Positions 1 through 9,976 of a DNA stretch of 57,325 nucleotides are shown in pieces. Made by a program: the position numbers and the translations under genes. The notes under the pieces are model-generated. The model was given only the letters and a program-made list of their open reading frames with translations, was not told the origin of the DNA and did no database searches. The stretch comes from Candidatus Poseidoniaceae archaeon (lineage in GTDB: Archaea; Thermoplasmatota; Poseidoniia; Poseidoniales; Poseidoniaceae). The stretch is taken from NCBI GenBank assembly GCA_938030705.1, contig CALHIR010000020.1, positions 1 through 57,325 of the forward strand. The letters run 5' to 3'. Positions within the stretch are counted from its first letter, which is position 1. Every line of letters begins with the position of its first letter.

Positions 1-824
1 AGCGTCTCGCCGTCCGAGGTGGATTCGCCTTCAACGACCTCCGTTTCAGGTTCGCTGAAATCGAGGTCAAGGTGGAAACGTTCCCGTTGCCGAGTGGCGA
101 TATAGCCCACCAAGAAAACGACCGGGAGAATCCACCCTGCAAACAAGACCAATGGAAGGGAACCGTCGCCAACCGCCATGGTCGTCAACGCCTCTCCGTC
201 CTCGTCGAGAACGGTGAAGTCCAAAACGAGCAAACTGACCACGGTGGCCACTTCTTCACCGTCGTCGTTGTGTGAACACAGCGCGCCGTCGAAGGCATCG
301 GCATCTACGGTCACGGCAAGATTGTAGGCACCCAGGGCCTCCTCACCAAAGGCCAATTGGGCCTCGATTTCACTCTTCGTCATCCCTTCGATCACGCCAG
401 AAAGAAGGGAGGCGTTGTGCCATGTCAGGTTCACCTCGTGAGACCCCGGGTTTTCGCCCGACCCCGAAAGGGTCCATTCGCCCTTGGTGGCTCCTCCGGT
501 GATCGTGTCAGGTGCATTGGCTTCTCCGCCGGTGCAGAGCGGGCCTCCAGAGGTCTCATCTTCGCCGTAGGTGAGTGAGAAGAGAACTCCGACGACGTTG
601 CCGCCGGCCGCATCGATGGCTTCGGAGAACGCCGAGGAATCAACGCTCCACTCAACGGTTGCTTCGTCTTGGTAGTCTGCAGATTTCGCTTCCAATTCAA
701 TGGAGGTCATCGACGATTCAACGGTGTAGGAACCCGTTGATTCGGCATCACCTTCACCGCCCCCGAGGCAACCCGAGAGCGATGCGAGGACGACCAGCAT
801 CAGAAGGAAATGAACCGGTCGCAT
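1..824 (-). CDS. membrane-anchored lipoprotein, 3' end cut by window edge
   Basis: The reading frame opens at ATG 824 and runs off the left edge, so the C-terminus is missing. The N-terminus is a signal peptide (MRPVHFLLMLVVLASLSGC) with an LSGC lipobox, followed by Gly/Glu. A Thr/Ser/Glu-rich extracellular region of about 180 residues holds two isolated Cys (LCTGG and LCSHN) that could form a disulfide. A hydrophobic segment (LPLVLFAGWILPVVFLVGYI) then precedes a charged tail, so the protein is probably anchored at both ends, by lipid and by helix. I recognise no family. It follows the SUF operon in the same direction with a 60 nt gap; a functional link is not supported. Confidence 0.75.
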   Translation of the reverse strand, partial: MRPVHFLLMLVVLASLSGCLGGGEGDAESTGSYTVESSMTSIELEAKSADYQDEATVEWSVDSSAFSEAIDAAGGNVVGVLFSLTYGEDETSGGPLCTGGEANAPDTITGGATKGEWTLSGSGENPGSHEVNLTWHNASLLSGVIEGMTKSEIEAQLAFGEEALGAYNLAVTVDADAFDGALCSHNDDGEEVATVVSLLVLDFTVLDEDGEALTTMAVGDGSLPLVLFAGWILPVVFLVGYIATRQRERFHLDLDFSEPETEVVEGESTSDGET

Positions 825-884
825 GGACGAAGGGTTGCCCTGTTCGCCTTCAAGATTGTTCACGCCTGTTTGAGGCGTTTTGAC

Positions 885-1211
885 TCAATCCCAGATGCCC
901 ATTTCCATGCGAGCGTCCTCGCTGGCGTGGACCTTCGGGTCCCAGCGGGGCGTCCAGACGAGGTTGATGTGGACGGAAGACAGACCGTCGGTCTGCAATG
1001 CTGCACGGTGAGCGGCCGCCATGATTTCGGGGGCTGCAGGACAGCCAGGTGAGGTCAGCGTGAGGTCAACTTCAGCGTGAAGTCCCTCGTCTTTGTTCTC
1101 AAAGCGAACATCGTACACAAGGCCCAATTCCACGATGGAGAGTTCCAACTCGGGGTCTTCCACGTCGTCCAACTTGTCCATCACGGCTTCTTTGGTGGTC
1201 ATGTGGCTCAC
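885..1211 (-). CDS. sufT: MIP18/DUF59 family Fe-S assembly protein (SufT-like)
   Basis: 108-residue protein of the MIP18/PaaD/SufT family, which helps mature or transfer Fe-S clusters. Family hallmarks are visible: the acidic DPELELSIVELGLVYDV motif near the N-terminus and SPGCPAAPEI with the conserved Cys. It is the last gene of the SUF operon; its ATG lies within the 3' end of sufE (4 nt overlap), so it is translationally coupled. The family assignment is firm. The symbol is by analogy with SUF-linked DUF59 proteins, and the exact client proteins are unknown. Confidence 0.82.
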   Translation of the reverse strand: MSHMTTKEAVMDKLDDVEDPELELSIVELGLVYDVRFENKDEGLHAEVDLTLTSPGCPAAPEIMAAAHRAALQTDGLSSVHINLVWTPRWDPKVHASEDARMEMGIWD

Positions 1212-1624
1212 TCCACGCTTGCACGAATCTCGTTCATGACCTTGTCGTACATGTTTCGAAACCCGTTGGAACGGCTGGGCGTCAAGGTGTTGGTCAAACC
1301 CATGTCTTGAGCAAAATCAACGGGAATCAGCACGGCTTGAGCCGGCGTTAATCCTTCAATGGCGATGCTCAACACGCCCATCAAGCCCTGCACCAACTTG
1401 GCGTCTGCGGCGCCGAAAAAATGAACCAGGCCTTCGTTGATTGAGACTCGCACGTGAGCCTCGGACTGACAGCCTCGGACACGGGTCTCTTCCGACCATT
1501 CGTTGGCGGGCAATTCAACGATTTCTTCAGCCAGTTCAAACAGCATTTCCAAGCGTTCCCGCTTGTCTTTCACTTCTTGGAACTCCTCAACAAGTTCCTG
1601 AAGCGCCTCGGGATAGAACGTCAT
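1208..1624 (-). CDS. sufE: SufE sulfur acceptor for cysteine desulfurase
   Basis: 138 residues, normal for SufE. It accepts persulfide sulfur from SufS and passes it to SufB. The sulfur-carrying Cys is in RVRGCQSEAHV, matching the SufE RVxGCQSxVW signature, and the C-terminal region keeps the family pattern. The start overlaps the sufS stop by 4 nt. SufE is common in bacteria; its presence with SufS in an archaeal locus suggests that this part of the operon was acquired from bacteria (inference). Confidence 0.9.
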   Translation of the reverse strand: MTFYPEALQELVEEFQEVKDKRERLEMLFELAEEIVELPANEWSEETRVRGCQSEAHVRVSINEGLVHFFGAADAKLVQGLMGVLSIAIEGLTPAQAVLIPVDFAQDMGLTNTLTPSRSNGFRNMYDKVMNEIRASVE

Positions 1625-2814
1625 GCGAACTTCTCCGTGATTTCTTTGAGTTCTCGTACCAACCCTTCTGCTTCCTCACGGGTGTTGTACACGTAAAACG
1701 ATGCACGGACGGTGCCGGTGATGCCCAGACGGTTGAGAAGCGGCTGGGCGCAGTGGTGGCCTGTGCGCACGGCGAAGCCACGGGAATCCAAGAGGTGCGC
1801 CATGTCTTCGCTGTTGATGGTCGGGTGGAGGAAAGAGACAACGGCAGCATCGTGCTCTTCATGGCGCCCGTAAACGGTCATGCCCATGGAACGCAGTTCC
1901 TCGGCGACCCAGGAGGCAATCCCCACCAAGCGAGCATGCTCGGCGTCCAAATCAAAGGAATTCATCCAATCGAGGGCGGCTGACCACCCAATGGCCTCGG
2001 CGATGCGGGGCGTACCCGCCTCGAACTTGTGTTCGTTGGTTTGGTAGGTTGAGCCTTCGGTCGTGACGGTTTCAATCATGTCGCCGCCGCCCATGAACGG
2101 CTGCATCTCTTCGAACGTTGCCGGCTGAACGAGCAGCGCCCCGATGCCGGTTGGTCCGCACATTTTGTGGGCTGAAAAAGCCATGAAATCGGCGCCAAAG
2201 GTGGCAAAGTCAACGGTGGAATGGGGGACCCCTTGCGCCGCATCAATGAGCACCTTTGCTCCAGCCGTGTGTGAGGCCGCAATGATCTCCTCAAGGGGGT
2301 TGCGGACGCCCAAGACGTTGGAAGTATGAACGACACAGACGAGTTTTGCTCCTTCAAGGGCGTGGTGGAACGCGTCCATGTCGAGGGTAAAATGCTGAGT
2401 TACCGGCACATACCGCAATTCAACGCCCCGTTCCTCGGCCAGCATTTGCCAGGGGACAATATCGGAATGGTGCTCCATTTCAGTCAAGACAATGGCGTCG
2501 CCTTTGACCAAATTTGCTCTTCCCCAAGCATGAGCGACGAGGTTGATGCCTTCGGTTGTGCCGCTGGTGATGATGACCTTGTCGGCGTTGAAGCGCTGCT
2601 TGAGTTTGTGGCGACATGATTCGTAGCCTTCGGTTGCCTCTCCGGCCAGCGTGTGGACTGCTCGGTGAACGTTCGCATTGGATTTGGAATAGTAGTCGTT
2701 CATGGCGTCCAGAACAACTTGGGGTTTTTGCGTGGTTGCGGCGTTGTCCAAATAGACCAGCGGGTAGCCGTTCACCTCACGCCGTAAAATCGGAAATTGA
2801 TCACGAAGGGACAC
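1621..2814 (-). CDS. sufS: SufS group II cysteine desulfurase
   Basis: 397-residue PLP-dependent cysteine desulfurase of the SufS/CsdA type. It releases sulfur from L-cysteine as an enzyme-bound persulfide. Visible hallmarks: the N-terminal YLDNAATTQKP, the PLP lysine in FSAHKMCGPTG, and the catalytic Cys in RTGHHCAQPLL (the group II RxGHHCA motif). It sits 4 nt downstream of sufD and overlaps sufE, its sulfur acceptor. Confidence 0.95.
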   Translation of the reverse strand: MSLRDQFPILRREVNGYPLVYLDNAATTQKPQVVLDAMNDYYSKSNANVHRAVHTLAGEATEGYESCRHKLKQRFNADKVIITSGTTEGINLVAHAWGRANLVKGDAIVLTEMEHHSDIVPWQMLAEERGVELRYVPVTQHFTLDMDAFHHALEGAKLVCVVHTSNVLGVRNPLEEIIAASHTAGAKVLIDAAQGVPHSTVDFATFGADFMAFSAHKMCGPTGIGALLVQPATFEEMQPFMGGGDMIETVTTEGSTYQTNEHKFEAGTPRIAEAIGWSAALDWMNSFDLDAEHARLVGIASWVAEELRSMGMTVYGRHEEHDAAVVSFLHPTINSEDMAHLLDSRGFAVRTGHHCAQPLLNRLGITGTVRASFYVYNTREEAEGLVRELKEITEKFA

Positions 2815-2818
2815 ATCA

Positions 2819-3859
2819 TCACCTCTTCAATTCGCATTCCAAGTGAACCGTCAACCGGGTTCTCATCTCGTCGACAAGGGCTTGGTGCTGCAGCGTTGAG
2901 AAACCGGCCTGCATGAACCCCTCGATGAGAAGGGCCACGGCCGCTTCGGTATCCAGACCTCGGCTCATCAGGTAGTGAAGTTGATCTCGATCAACCGGGG
3001 CACTGGCAGCACCGTGTGCAGCAGCGACTTCGTCGGCGAGCACTTCCAATTCCGGGATGGCTTCTGCACGTGCTTTTTCTGAAAGCAGGAGATTCTTGAA
3101 CACCTGACCTGCATCGCAGTGGTTGGCTTGCTCGGCGATGGTCAAGAGACCGGTGGCGATGGAATGGCTCTGGTCATCGCATGCGGCGTGAATGTTGAGC
3201 GAAGAATCCGTGTGGGGGACGTCATGGTGAATTTCGATGTGATGGTCAACATGGCGCTGGCCGGCACCGTGGACTGAAATGGCTTGGGTCAGAGCAGCTC
3301 CACTTCCAGTGAAGCGACTTCGGATGTCGCTCTTGCAGCGGAAGCCTCCGATCGATAAACCGGCAAGTTCCAGGTTGGCATCCCGAGCGATGGACCAGTC
3401 CTCGCAGTGGAGCAATTTACCGTTTGATGCGAGTTCGTTGACAAGGCCGAAACCTGCTCGAACGTTTGCTCCAACCTCGCCCGTGATGTGGAGGCCGGTC
3501 CAGTCGGCCTCACCCGAAAGGTGGAGCATCACGGCGACGTCGTGCTTGAGCGCAAGGTGAAGATGACCCACGGCGACGTGTCCGGAAGCTACGGCTTGGA
3601 GGTGGACCACCTCGCTGTCTCCGTTGCTTTCGAAGGTCATGGCCGTGCCGCCCAATTCACTTAGGAAGACGCGCCCGATGTCCTCGGCGATCACGATGCG
3701 AGGAGCACCCTCAACAAGTTCACCGCCTTCAACGACCTTGAAACGAACACCGGTTGCGTTGGGGACCTCATCAATTTTCGAGGGGTGAATGCGTGCCCAT
3801 GGAGTGTATCGCCACAGATGAAGAGCACGGGAGGGAACGGCCATGTCGGCATACTTCAT
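2819..3859 (-). CDS. sufD: SufD, scaffold subunit of SufBCD
   Basis: 346 residues, rather short for SufD because the N-terminal helical region is reduced. It forms the SufBC2D scaffold with SufB and SufC. The C-terminal half shows the typical parallel beta-helix pattern and the [22 protein letters not shown] motif, whose His corresponds to the conserved SufD histidine. The start overlaps the sufB stop as ATGA, so translation is coupled. MAVPSR six codons in could be an alternative start. Confidence 0.9.
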   Translation of the reverse strand: MKYADMAVPSRALHLWRYTPWARIHPSKIDEVPNATGVRFKVVEGGELVEGAPRIVIAEDIGRVFLSELGGTAMTFESNGDSEVVHLQAVASGHVAVGHLHLALKHDVAVMLHLSGEADWTGLHITGEVGANVRAGFGLVNELASNGKLLHCEDWSIARDANLELAGLSIGGFRCKSDIRSRFTGSGAALTQAISVHGAGQRHVDHHIEIHHDVPHTDSSLNIHAACDDQSHSIATGLLTIAEQANHCDAGQVFKNLLLSEKARAEAIPELEVLADEVAAAHGAASAPVDRDQLHYLMSRGLDTEAAVALLIEGFMQAGFSTLQHQALVDEMRTRLTVHLECELKR

Positions 3860-5262
3860 CCGATGGAACCCTCCATTTCCAACTCGAGTAACTTGTTCAG
3901 TTCCACGGCATATTCCATCGGGAGTTCACGGGTAAACGGTTCAAAGAATCCGTTCACGATGAGACCCATGGCCTCTTCTTCCGAGAATCCTCGGCTCATA
4001 AGGTAAAACAGTTGGTCGCCGGAGACTTTCGAAACACTGGCTTCGTGCTCGAGGTCGGCCGTGGAGTTGCCAACTTCCATGGTTGGGTAGGTATCGGACC
4101 TGGAATCGCTGTCGAGCATAAGCGCATCGCAGACGATCTTGGACCGGCATCCGTGGGACTTGGGCGAGACTTGCAGCATGCCTCTGTAGGATGAGCGCCC
4201 GCCGTTCTTCGATATGGACTTGGACAAGATGTTGGACGTGGTGTTGGGGGCGAGGTGATGCACTTTCGCCCCGGCGTCTTGGTGTTGACCTGCGCCGGCA
4301 TAGGCTACGGAAATGACCTCAGCGTGCGCACCTTCGCCCTTGAGGAGAACGGCGGGGTACTTCATGGTCAACTTGGAACCGATGTTGCCGTCGACCCATT
4401 CCACGGTGGCGTTTTCGTGAGCGACACCTCGCTTGGTGACGAGGTTGTAGACGTTAGCCGACCAGTTCTGTATGGTGGAGTAGCGAATCTTCGAACCCTT
4501 CATGGCGATGAGTTCAACCACGGCTGAGTGCAATGAATCCGTGGAGTATGTGGGTGCCGTGCAGCCTTCGACGTAGTGGATGCTGCTGCCTTCGTCGGCG
4601 ATGATGAGCGTGCGCTCAAACTGGCCCATGTTTTGGGCGTTGATGCGGAAGTAGGCCTGCACCGGCATCTCAACATGCACTCCTTTGGGGACATAGATGA
4701 AGGAACCACCCGACCAGACGGCGGTGTTGAGGGCTGAGAACTTGTTATCGCTGTAGGGAATCACGCTGCCAAAGTATTGCTTCACGATTTCTGGATGTTC
4801 CTTGAGGCCGCTGTCCATGTCCAGGAAGAGGACACCTTGAGCCTCGAGGTCTTCGCGGATGGAGTGGTAGACCGCTTCGGATTCATATTGCGCCGTCACG
4901 CCGCCAAGCCATTTTTGTTCGGCCTCCGGAATACCAAGACGGTCGAAGGTGTTCTTGATGTCGTCGGGAACATCGTCCCAATTTTTTTCCGTAGCATCGG
5001 AGGAGCGGAGGAAGTAGGTGACGTTGTCAAAGTCAATGTTGTTGAGTTCGCCGCAGTTGCCCCAATTCGGCATTTCACGCGCCATGAAGTGGTGGTAGGC
5101 TTTGACGCGAATATCGGTCATCCACTCGGGCTCGTTTTTGAGAGCGGAGATGTCTCTGACCACTTGTTCTGAGAGACCTTTGTCAAATCGGATGGTGGCG
5201 TTTTCGGGGTCGTGAAAACCAAACTGATAATCTCCGACTGCTTCGCGTGCTTCGTCGCTCAT
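3856..5262 (-). CDS. sufB: SufB, Fe-S cluster scaffold subunit
   Basis: 468-residue SufB, full family length. Key features: [19 protein letters not shown], the beta-helix core, RSSYRGML, the probable cluster/persulfide Cys in [10 protein letters not shown], the conserved LEHEASVSK and the C-terminal [12 protein letters not shown]. An AGGAGG Shine-Dalgarno lies 7 nt before ATG 5262, inside the 3' end of sufC; the two genes are only 2 nt apart. It acts in the cytoplasm with SufC and SufD. Confidence 0.96.
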   Translation of the reverse strand: MSDEAREAVGDYQFGFHDPENATIRFDKGLSEQVVRDISALKNEPEWMTDIRVKAYHHFMAREMPNWGNCGELNNIDFDNVTYFLRSSDATEKNWDDVPDDIKNTFDRLGIPEAEQKWLGGVTAQYESEAVYHSIREDLEAQGVLFLDMDSGLKEHPEIVKQYFGSVIPYSDNKFSALNTAVWSGGSFIYVPKGVHVEMPVQAYFRINAQNMGQFERTLIIADEGSSIHYVEGCTAPTYSTDSLHSAVVELIAMKGSKIRYSTIQNWSANVYNLVTKRGVAHENATVEWVDGNIGSKLTMKYPAVLLKGEGAHAEVISVAYAGAGQHQDAGAKVHHLAPNTTSNILSKSISKNGGRSSYRGMLQVSPKSHGCRSKIVCDALMLDSDSRSDTYPTMEVGNSTADLEHEASVSKVSGDQLFYLMSRGFSEEEAMGLIVNGFFEPFTRELPMEYAVELNKLLELEMEGSIG

Positions 5263-5264
5263 GT

Positions 5265-6020
5265 TCAGGCCTCCTTGGGGGTTTCAAGCCATTCATACCC
5301 TTGCTCTTCCAATTTGTGGGCGAGCTCGGGGCCACCGGATTGAACGATGGCTCCATCGATCATGACGTGGACGAAATGCGGTTGAACATGGTCAAGGAGG
5401 CGCTGGTAGTGGGTGATGATCAGGCATCCAGCTTCTGGAGCGACGCTATTGATGCCCTTGGCCACGATGCGAAGTGCATCGATGTCAAGACCTGAGTCTG
5501 TTTCGTCGAGGAGCGCAAGGGTTGGCTTGAGGAGAAGCATCTGAAGGATTTCCAATCGCTTCTTTTCGCCCCCGCTAAAGCCGTCGTTCACGTAGCGAGA
5601 AAGGACGGACTTTTCCATTTCAAGGGCTTTCATAGCCCCGTTCAGTTCCTTACGGAATTCCCGGCCTTTCAACGGCTCGTCCCGAACCGATTGGACGGAT
5701 TTCTTGAGGAAGGTGCCGACCTGAACGCCGGGAATGACGGCAGGGTATTGAAAGGAAAGGAACATGCCTGCACGGGCTCGCTCAAAGACACTCATCTCGT
5801 TAATATTGGTGCCCATGTAGTGGATGGTTCCCTTGGTGATTTCGTAAGCGGGGTGACCCATGATGACGCTGGCGAGGGTGGATTTCCCAGCGCCGTTGCG
5901 ACCCATGATAACGTGGATTTCGCCGCGGTGGATGGTCAGATTCATCCCGTTGAGGATGGGCGTTTCATCAACGCTCACGTGAAGGTCCTCAACCCGTAGG
6001 ATTTCTTCGGTCATTCTCAT
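5265..6020 (-). CDS. sufC: SufC, SUF system ATPase
   Basis: 251-residue ABC-type ATPase that powers the SufBCD scaffold. Walker A is GRNGAGKST (about residues 40-48), the signature is [10 protein letters not shown] and Walker B ends [12 protein letters not shown], the SufC form. The frame is open further upstream to 6098, but a GGAGG Shine-Dalgarno sits 6 nt before ATG 6020, and homologues start near the sequence [12 protein letters not shown], so 6020 is chosen. It is the first gene of the six-gene SUF operon; the promoter should lie in 6021-6155. Confidence 0.95.
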   Translation of the reverse strand: MRMTEEILRVEDLHVSVDETPILNGMNLTIHRGEIHVIMGRNGAGKSTLASVIMGHPAYEITKGTIHYMGTNINEMSVFERARAGMFLSFQYPAVIPGVQVGTFLKKSVQSVRDEPLKGREFRKELNGAMKALEMEKSVLSRYVNDGFSGGEKKRLEILQMLLLKPTLALLDETDSGLDIDALRIVAKGINSVAPEAGCLIITHYQRLLDHVQPHFVHVMIDGAIVQSGGPELAHKLEEQGYEWLETPKEA

Positions 6021-6155
6021 CCCTAACCTCCCGTCTCGTCTCTCCTTTATGAAGGGATGTAGTTCCCAGTGGTTGACCGGATTCATGCCGGAAACCACAC
6101 CCTTGAATTCCCCCAGGTATGCGAGGGTTGAAGTTCATCAGCCCGAGGCAAGTGC

Positions 6156-6629
6156 ATGGACGACGATTTGGTAGCGAAATACGCTGCCGAAGCCAGAGCC
6201 GCCATGGAGGCGGAAGCGGCCCGCCGCGTCGCCGAAGCCACCAATCCTGAGGAAGAGGAGCGGTTGCGGAATCTTTCGCTCTTTGATGTTCTCGAATCGG
6301 ACCATTTTGTGCCGGCCTTGCTGTCCCGTCTCGGTGCGGTCAGGGCTGCTTTGGACGGGCACGGTGGAGGCATCGCCATTTCCCAAATCGAGCAAGAGCA
6401 AAACCAACTCGATCTTGTCCTTGACCTGACGGGAGCCTGTTTGTCCTGCGGTGCAGCCCCTGGAACGCTCGAGGGTGTCAAAAACGACCTCGAAGCTGAT
6501 GGCGAGATTCAACGCATTCGCTTTTCGTCTGCCCTTCTCGACACCTTCGACGACCTTGGGCGTGAATTCATTCTCGCCCATGGTGCCGTTGAATTCGTGG
6601 ACCCACCATCCGATGCAGACAGCGAATAA
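6156..6629 (+). CDS. NifU C-terminal-like domain protein
   Basis: 157 residues, divergent from the SUF operon. The first 45 residues are a charged helix rich in Ala/Glu/Arg. The centre reads LDLVLDLTGACLSCGAAPGTLEGVKNDL, which follows the NifU C-terminal domain pattern (G-x-C-x-x-C followed by a Thr-Leu and an amphipathic helix). This suggests an Fe-S carrier or cluster-transfer protein. The pattern is seen directly; the role is inferred from it and from the adjacent sufC promoter. The spacing between the two Cys is normal for the family. Confidence 0.68.
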   Translation: MDDDLVAKYAAEARAAMEAEAARRVAEATNPEEEERLRNLSLFDVLESDHFVPALLSRLGAVRAALDGHGGGIAISQIEQEQNQLDLVLDLTGACLSCGAAPGTLEGVKNDLEADGEIQRIRFSSALLDTFDDLGREFILAHGAVEFVDPPSDADSE

Positions 6630-6670
6630 ACGGCCGAGCCTTTGAAAAAAGACACGCATGAGGCCGTGCT

Positions 6671-8899
6671 ATGACCGCTTGGAATAACGGCAGGCGGGAC
6701 GACCCAACACCTTGTCGGGAGCAAGACCACGGGCGCTTCGAAATCACACAGCGGGACGGACGGGCTCGTTTGGGTCGCTTGCACACGCATCACGGTGTGC
6801 TGGAAACACCTGCTCTTCTACCGGTTGTCAACCCCAACATCCGAACGATTGAACCCCGAGTCATGTGGGACAAGTACGGGATTCAAGCGCTCATTACGAA
6901 TTCGTACATCATGTGGAAGCACGAAGACCTCCGCACGGTGGCACAAACCGATGGTGTCCACCAACTTCTCGACTTCCCTGGCGTCATCATGACCGATTCG
7001 GGAACATTCCAGTCTTATGTCTACGGCGACGTCGAGGTCGGTGTGGAAGAAATCGTCGCTTTCCAACGTTCGATTGGCGTTGACATCGCCACCATGCTGG
7101 ACGTGTTTTCACGACCGGACATGACCGCTGCGGAGGTTGAACACGCCGTGCGTGAGACCGAAGCCAGAGCCGCCCAAAGCATCAAGGCCGCCGAAGCCAC
7201 CATGCTGAACGGGCCGATTCAAGGTGGCGTGTTCAGGGAATTGCGACACATCTCTGCTCAGTTGATGGGGCAACATCCCTTCGCCGTCCACCCCATCGGC
7301 GGGATTGTACCGGTAATGGAACAACAGCGGTACAAGGACTACACCAAGATCATGATGGCCACGCTTCCGTTGCTTCCCCCCAACCGGCCCGTCCACATGT
7401 TTGGTTGCGGCCACCCCATGCTCTTCCCAATGTCCATCGCCTTGGGTGCTGACCTGTTTGATTCGGCGGCCTACGCCTTGTTTGCGAGGGACGGACGCTT
7501 ACTGACACCGTGGGGTACCGAGCGAATCGACGGGCTCGTGGATTGGCCGCTCTTGATGCCTTGCGTCGCTCATATTACCCCTGAAGAAGTTAGAACGATG
7601 AAGCCCAAGGAGCGTGAAACGCTCTTGGCTCATTTCAACCTCGAGGTCACGCTCGCTGAACTTGCCCGCTGCAAACAAGCGGTTCGGGAGGGGAAAATTT
7701 GGCAACTTGCCGAGCAGAGAAGCCATCAGCATCCAGCCTTGCGCGAGGCCTTCCTTTGGCTCACGACGCCCCCAATAACCCAGCGAACCAGCCGACCGGA
7801 CCGATTCTACACCGACCGGGATGCTGCCCGGGACCGAGACCGCGACCTGGGCATGTGGGAAGATGCGTGGGATTGGGTGGTCTGGAGCCAGTTGACGCCA
7901 CGCACCGGTGGGGTCTTGTGGGGTGGAGACGATACCTTCGGCCGACCCCATGTCGCCAAGGCACGACGGACCCTCCAGATGCGATGGCAACCCCGTGAAG
8001 GGACCGAGGGCGTCGTCATTTTCCACGGCATTCGCGGACCGTTTCGCGAACGCATCAACGAGGTGTTGGTGTGGCTGAAAGTGCACCATCCGAACCTGCA
8101 ACCGCTTGTGTTGACACCGCTTGGTTTGGTGCCGGCTTCACTTGAGGACCTGAATCCATTTGCCCATCTTGACGCCCCCGCATGGGTGCTTCGCCATCAA
8201 CCAGAACACGACTGGATCCAGAAGGAACTCGATCGATTGGGACTCCACGGCCAAGCCTTCGCCACGGTCGATGTTCACGGGGATGGCGTAAAGCAACGCC
8301 TGGCCACAGGGCTTGAGGCACTGGGATTGACCAACGAAGTCCACCAACCGGTCTCAGATGTCCAACGTGAGCAAGCCCGAGCATCGCTACACCACGACCA
8401 AGGAGTGGACAAGCAAGTGGTTCTTCTGAACCTTGACAGCGCATCCGCAGAGCGGGTGATGAAGGGAACAACCTTCGTGGTGAACCGAGAAGGGCGAATG
8501 AAGAACATCAACGATGCGAACGGTACGCATTTATTCAGCCCCCGGTTGCGAGACGGTGGCTTTTCATTGGCGACGGCTGGTGCTCAAGCCCTGTTGGAAG
8601 CCCGTACCGAGCCACCCCCAACATCACTTCCCCGAACCGAGTGGTGGGGGCACGCCGCCAAGGGGCCCGCCCTCGTAGTGGTCAATCAGGACGCTGAACC
8701 CTTTGTTCGCAAAGGACGCAACGTGTTCCACGGGTTCGTTGTGGCGTGTGACCCTTGGTTGGCCCCCGGAGAAGCTTGCATTATCACGAACGAGGAAGGA
8801 AACTTCCTCGGCCACGGCCTTTCCCAGTGCACATCCACGGAGATGGCCGCCTTTACCAAGGGCATCGCGGTAAAAACACGAGGCGGCTACGAAGGTTGA
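6671..8899 (+). CDS. tgtA: archaeosine tRNA-guanine transglycosylase with extended C-terminus
   Basis: 742 residues. It exchanges guanine-15 in the D-loop of archaeal tRNA for preQ0, the first step of archaeosine synthesis. The catalytic TGT barrel spans about residues 20-380, with D109 in MTDSGTFQ and the nucleophile-type D264 in ADLFDSAAYAL. The C-terminal 75 residues look like a PUA RNA-binding domain (FVRKGRNVFHGFV...). Between them lies an ArcS/DUF5591-like segment containing PLGLVPASLEDLNPFAH. The usual zinc cluster C-x-C-x-x-C is reduced to C298-V-A-H with H321, so the site is altered. The length exceeds the roughly 580 residues of the well-known Pyrococcus enzyme. A GAGG motif precedes the ATG. 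Confidence 0.92.
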   Translation: MTAWNNGRRDDPTPCREQDHGRFEITQRDGRARLGRLHTHHGVLETPALLPVVNPNIRTIEPRVMWDKYGIQALITNSYIMWKHEDLRTVAQTDGVHQLLDFPGVIMTDSGTFQSYVYGDVEVGVEEIVAFQRSIGVDIATMLDVFSRPDMTAAEVEHAVRETEARAAQSIKAAEATMLNGPIQGGVFRELRHISAQLMGQHPFAVHPIGGIVPVMEQQRYKDYTKIMMATLPLLPPNRPVHMFGCGHPMLFPMSIALGADLFDSAAYALFARDGRLLTPWGTERIDGLVDWPLLMPCVAHITPEEVRTMKPKERETLLAHFNLEVTLAELARCKQAVREGKIWQLAEQRSHQHPALREAFLWLTTPPITQRTSRPDRFYTDRDAARDRDRDLGMWEDAWDWVVWSQLTPRTGGVLWGGDDTFGRPHVAKARRTLQMRWQPREGTEGVVIFHGIRGPFRERINEVLVWLKVHHPNLQPLVLTPLGLVPASLEDLNPFAHLDAPAWVLRHQPEHDWIQKELDRLGLHGQAFATVDVHGDGVKQRLATGLEALGLTNEVHQPVSDVQREQARASLHHDQGVDKQVVLLNLDSASAERVMKGTTFVVNREGRMKNINDANGTHLFSPRLRDGGFSLATAGAQALLEARTEPPPTSLPRTEWWGHAAKGPALVVVNQDAEPFVRKGRNVFHGFVVACDPWLAPGEACIITNEEGNFLGHGLSQCTSTEMAAFTKGIAVKTRGGYEG

Positions 8900-8965
8900 C
8901 CATCCGCATGCAAGGAACAAAAGCCTTCATGGGTCGTCGTCTATCACCAAGGTTTGGAGAGGACC

Positions 8966-9976
8966 ATGAGGGATGAACCAATCATCCAAACCACCTCGCT
9001 CACCAAAGCGTACGGTCCCCATGTAGCTCTTGAAGACCTCAACATCAACATCCCGAGAGGAGCCACGGGACTGTTGGGTCAAAACGGCGCAGGAAAGTCC
9101 ACCTTCCTGAAGACCATTTTGGGATTGATTCAAGCGACTTCCGGCGAAGGAACGGTCCTTGGATACGATATTCGCACCCAGGGCGTTGAGATCCGTCAGC
9201 GTATCGGATACATGCCAGAATACGATGCACTGAACCCCGACATGGACGCCATTCATCAGGTCCGGTACTCTGGGGAATTGCTCGGAATGAATCCCGTTGT
9301 CGCCATGAATCGCGCCCATGAAGCCCTCCAGTTTGTCGGGATAGGTGAACAGCGCTACCGGGACATAGGCAGTTTTTCAACCGGAATGAAGCAAGCGACA
9401 AAGTTGGCTTGCGCCATCATCCACGACCCGGATTTACTCATCGCAGACGAACCCTCAAACGGCCTTGATATGAAAGCAAGGGAGTTCATGATCTCCACCC
9501 TCAACACCATGGTTCACGATGCGAACCGCTCAATTTTGATGGCGAGCCATTTGATGGACGATGTTGAGCGTGTTTGTGAGAACATTATCTTGCTCCACAA
9601 AGGCACCCTCGCAGCCCAAGGCAAGATAGAGGACTTGAAGGCCATCGACCGGGAAATCGAAATCCATGTTTGGGGAGGAGCAACACCCCTTGAGCAACGC
9701 TTGCTCGACGAAGGATTCAGGGTTCGCAGAGAAGGTCGCGTCATGCGAATCGCCCACACCGGGGAAGACACGGCGACCAGCATTCTCCAAGCGGCCGCCG
9801 CAGTCGGTGCTCAAATCAGAAGAATGCACGAATACGAGGCGTCGCTTGAAGACCTCTTTTTGGCCATCATGGACAACCTTGGCTACAGCGTCAAATCCAG
9901 CGATGATCTGCTGCGGACACCCGTTGAAGCCAAGCGAGTTGATGCTCCAGAATCCCTTGGAGGTGGCGCTGCTTGA
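8966..9976 (+). CDS. ABC-2 type transporter ATP-binding protein (pair 1)
   Basis: 336 residues. Walker A GQNGAGKST, signature FSTGMKQATKLA, Walker B LLIADEPSNGLD, and a C-terminal domain typical of ABC-2 exporters (NatA/CcmA-like). The frame is open from a TTG at 8954, but GGAGAGG at 8956-8962 positions ribosomes on ATG 8966. It overlaps the next gene by 4 nt and energises the permease at 9973 (inference from adjacency). Substrate unknown. Confidence 0.9.
   Translation: MRDEPIIQTTSLTKAYGPHVALEDLNINIPRGATGLLGQNGAGKSTFLKTILGLIQATSGEGTVLGYDIRTQGVEIRQRIGYMPEYDALNPDMDAIHQVRYSGELLGMNPVVAMNRAHEALQFVGIGEQRYRDIGSFSTGMKQATKLACAIIHDPDLLIADEPSNGLDMKAREFMISTLNTMVHDANRSILMASHLMDDVERVCENIILLHKGTLAAQGKIEDLKAIDREIEIHVWGGATPLEQRLLDEGFRVRREGRVMRIAHTGEDTATSILQAAAAVGAQIRRMHEYEASLEDLFLAIMDNLGYSVKSSDDLLRTPVEAKRVDAPESLGGGAA

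Noticed and set aside
5265-5310. GYEW motif at the end of SufC as a third member of the C-terminal domain family
   Set aside because: SufC proteins normally end with a G-Y-x-W segment; the rest of the domain (PxGT, YRxAG) is absent, so the match is coincidental.
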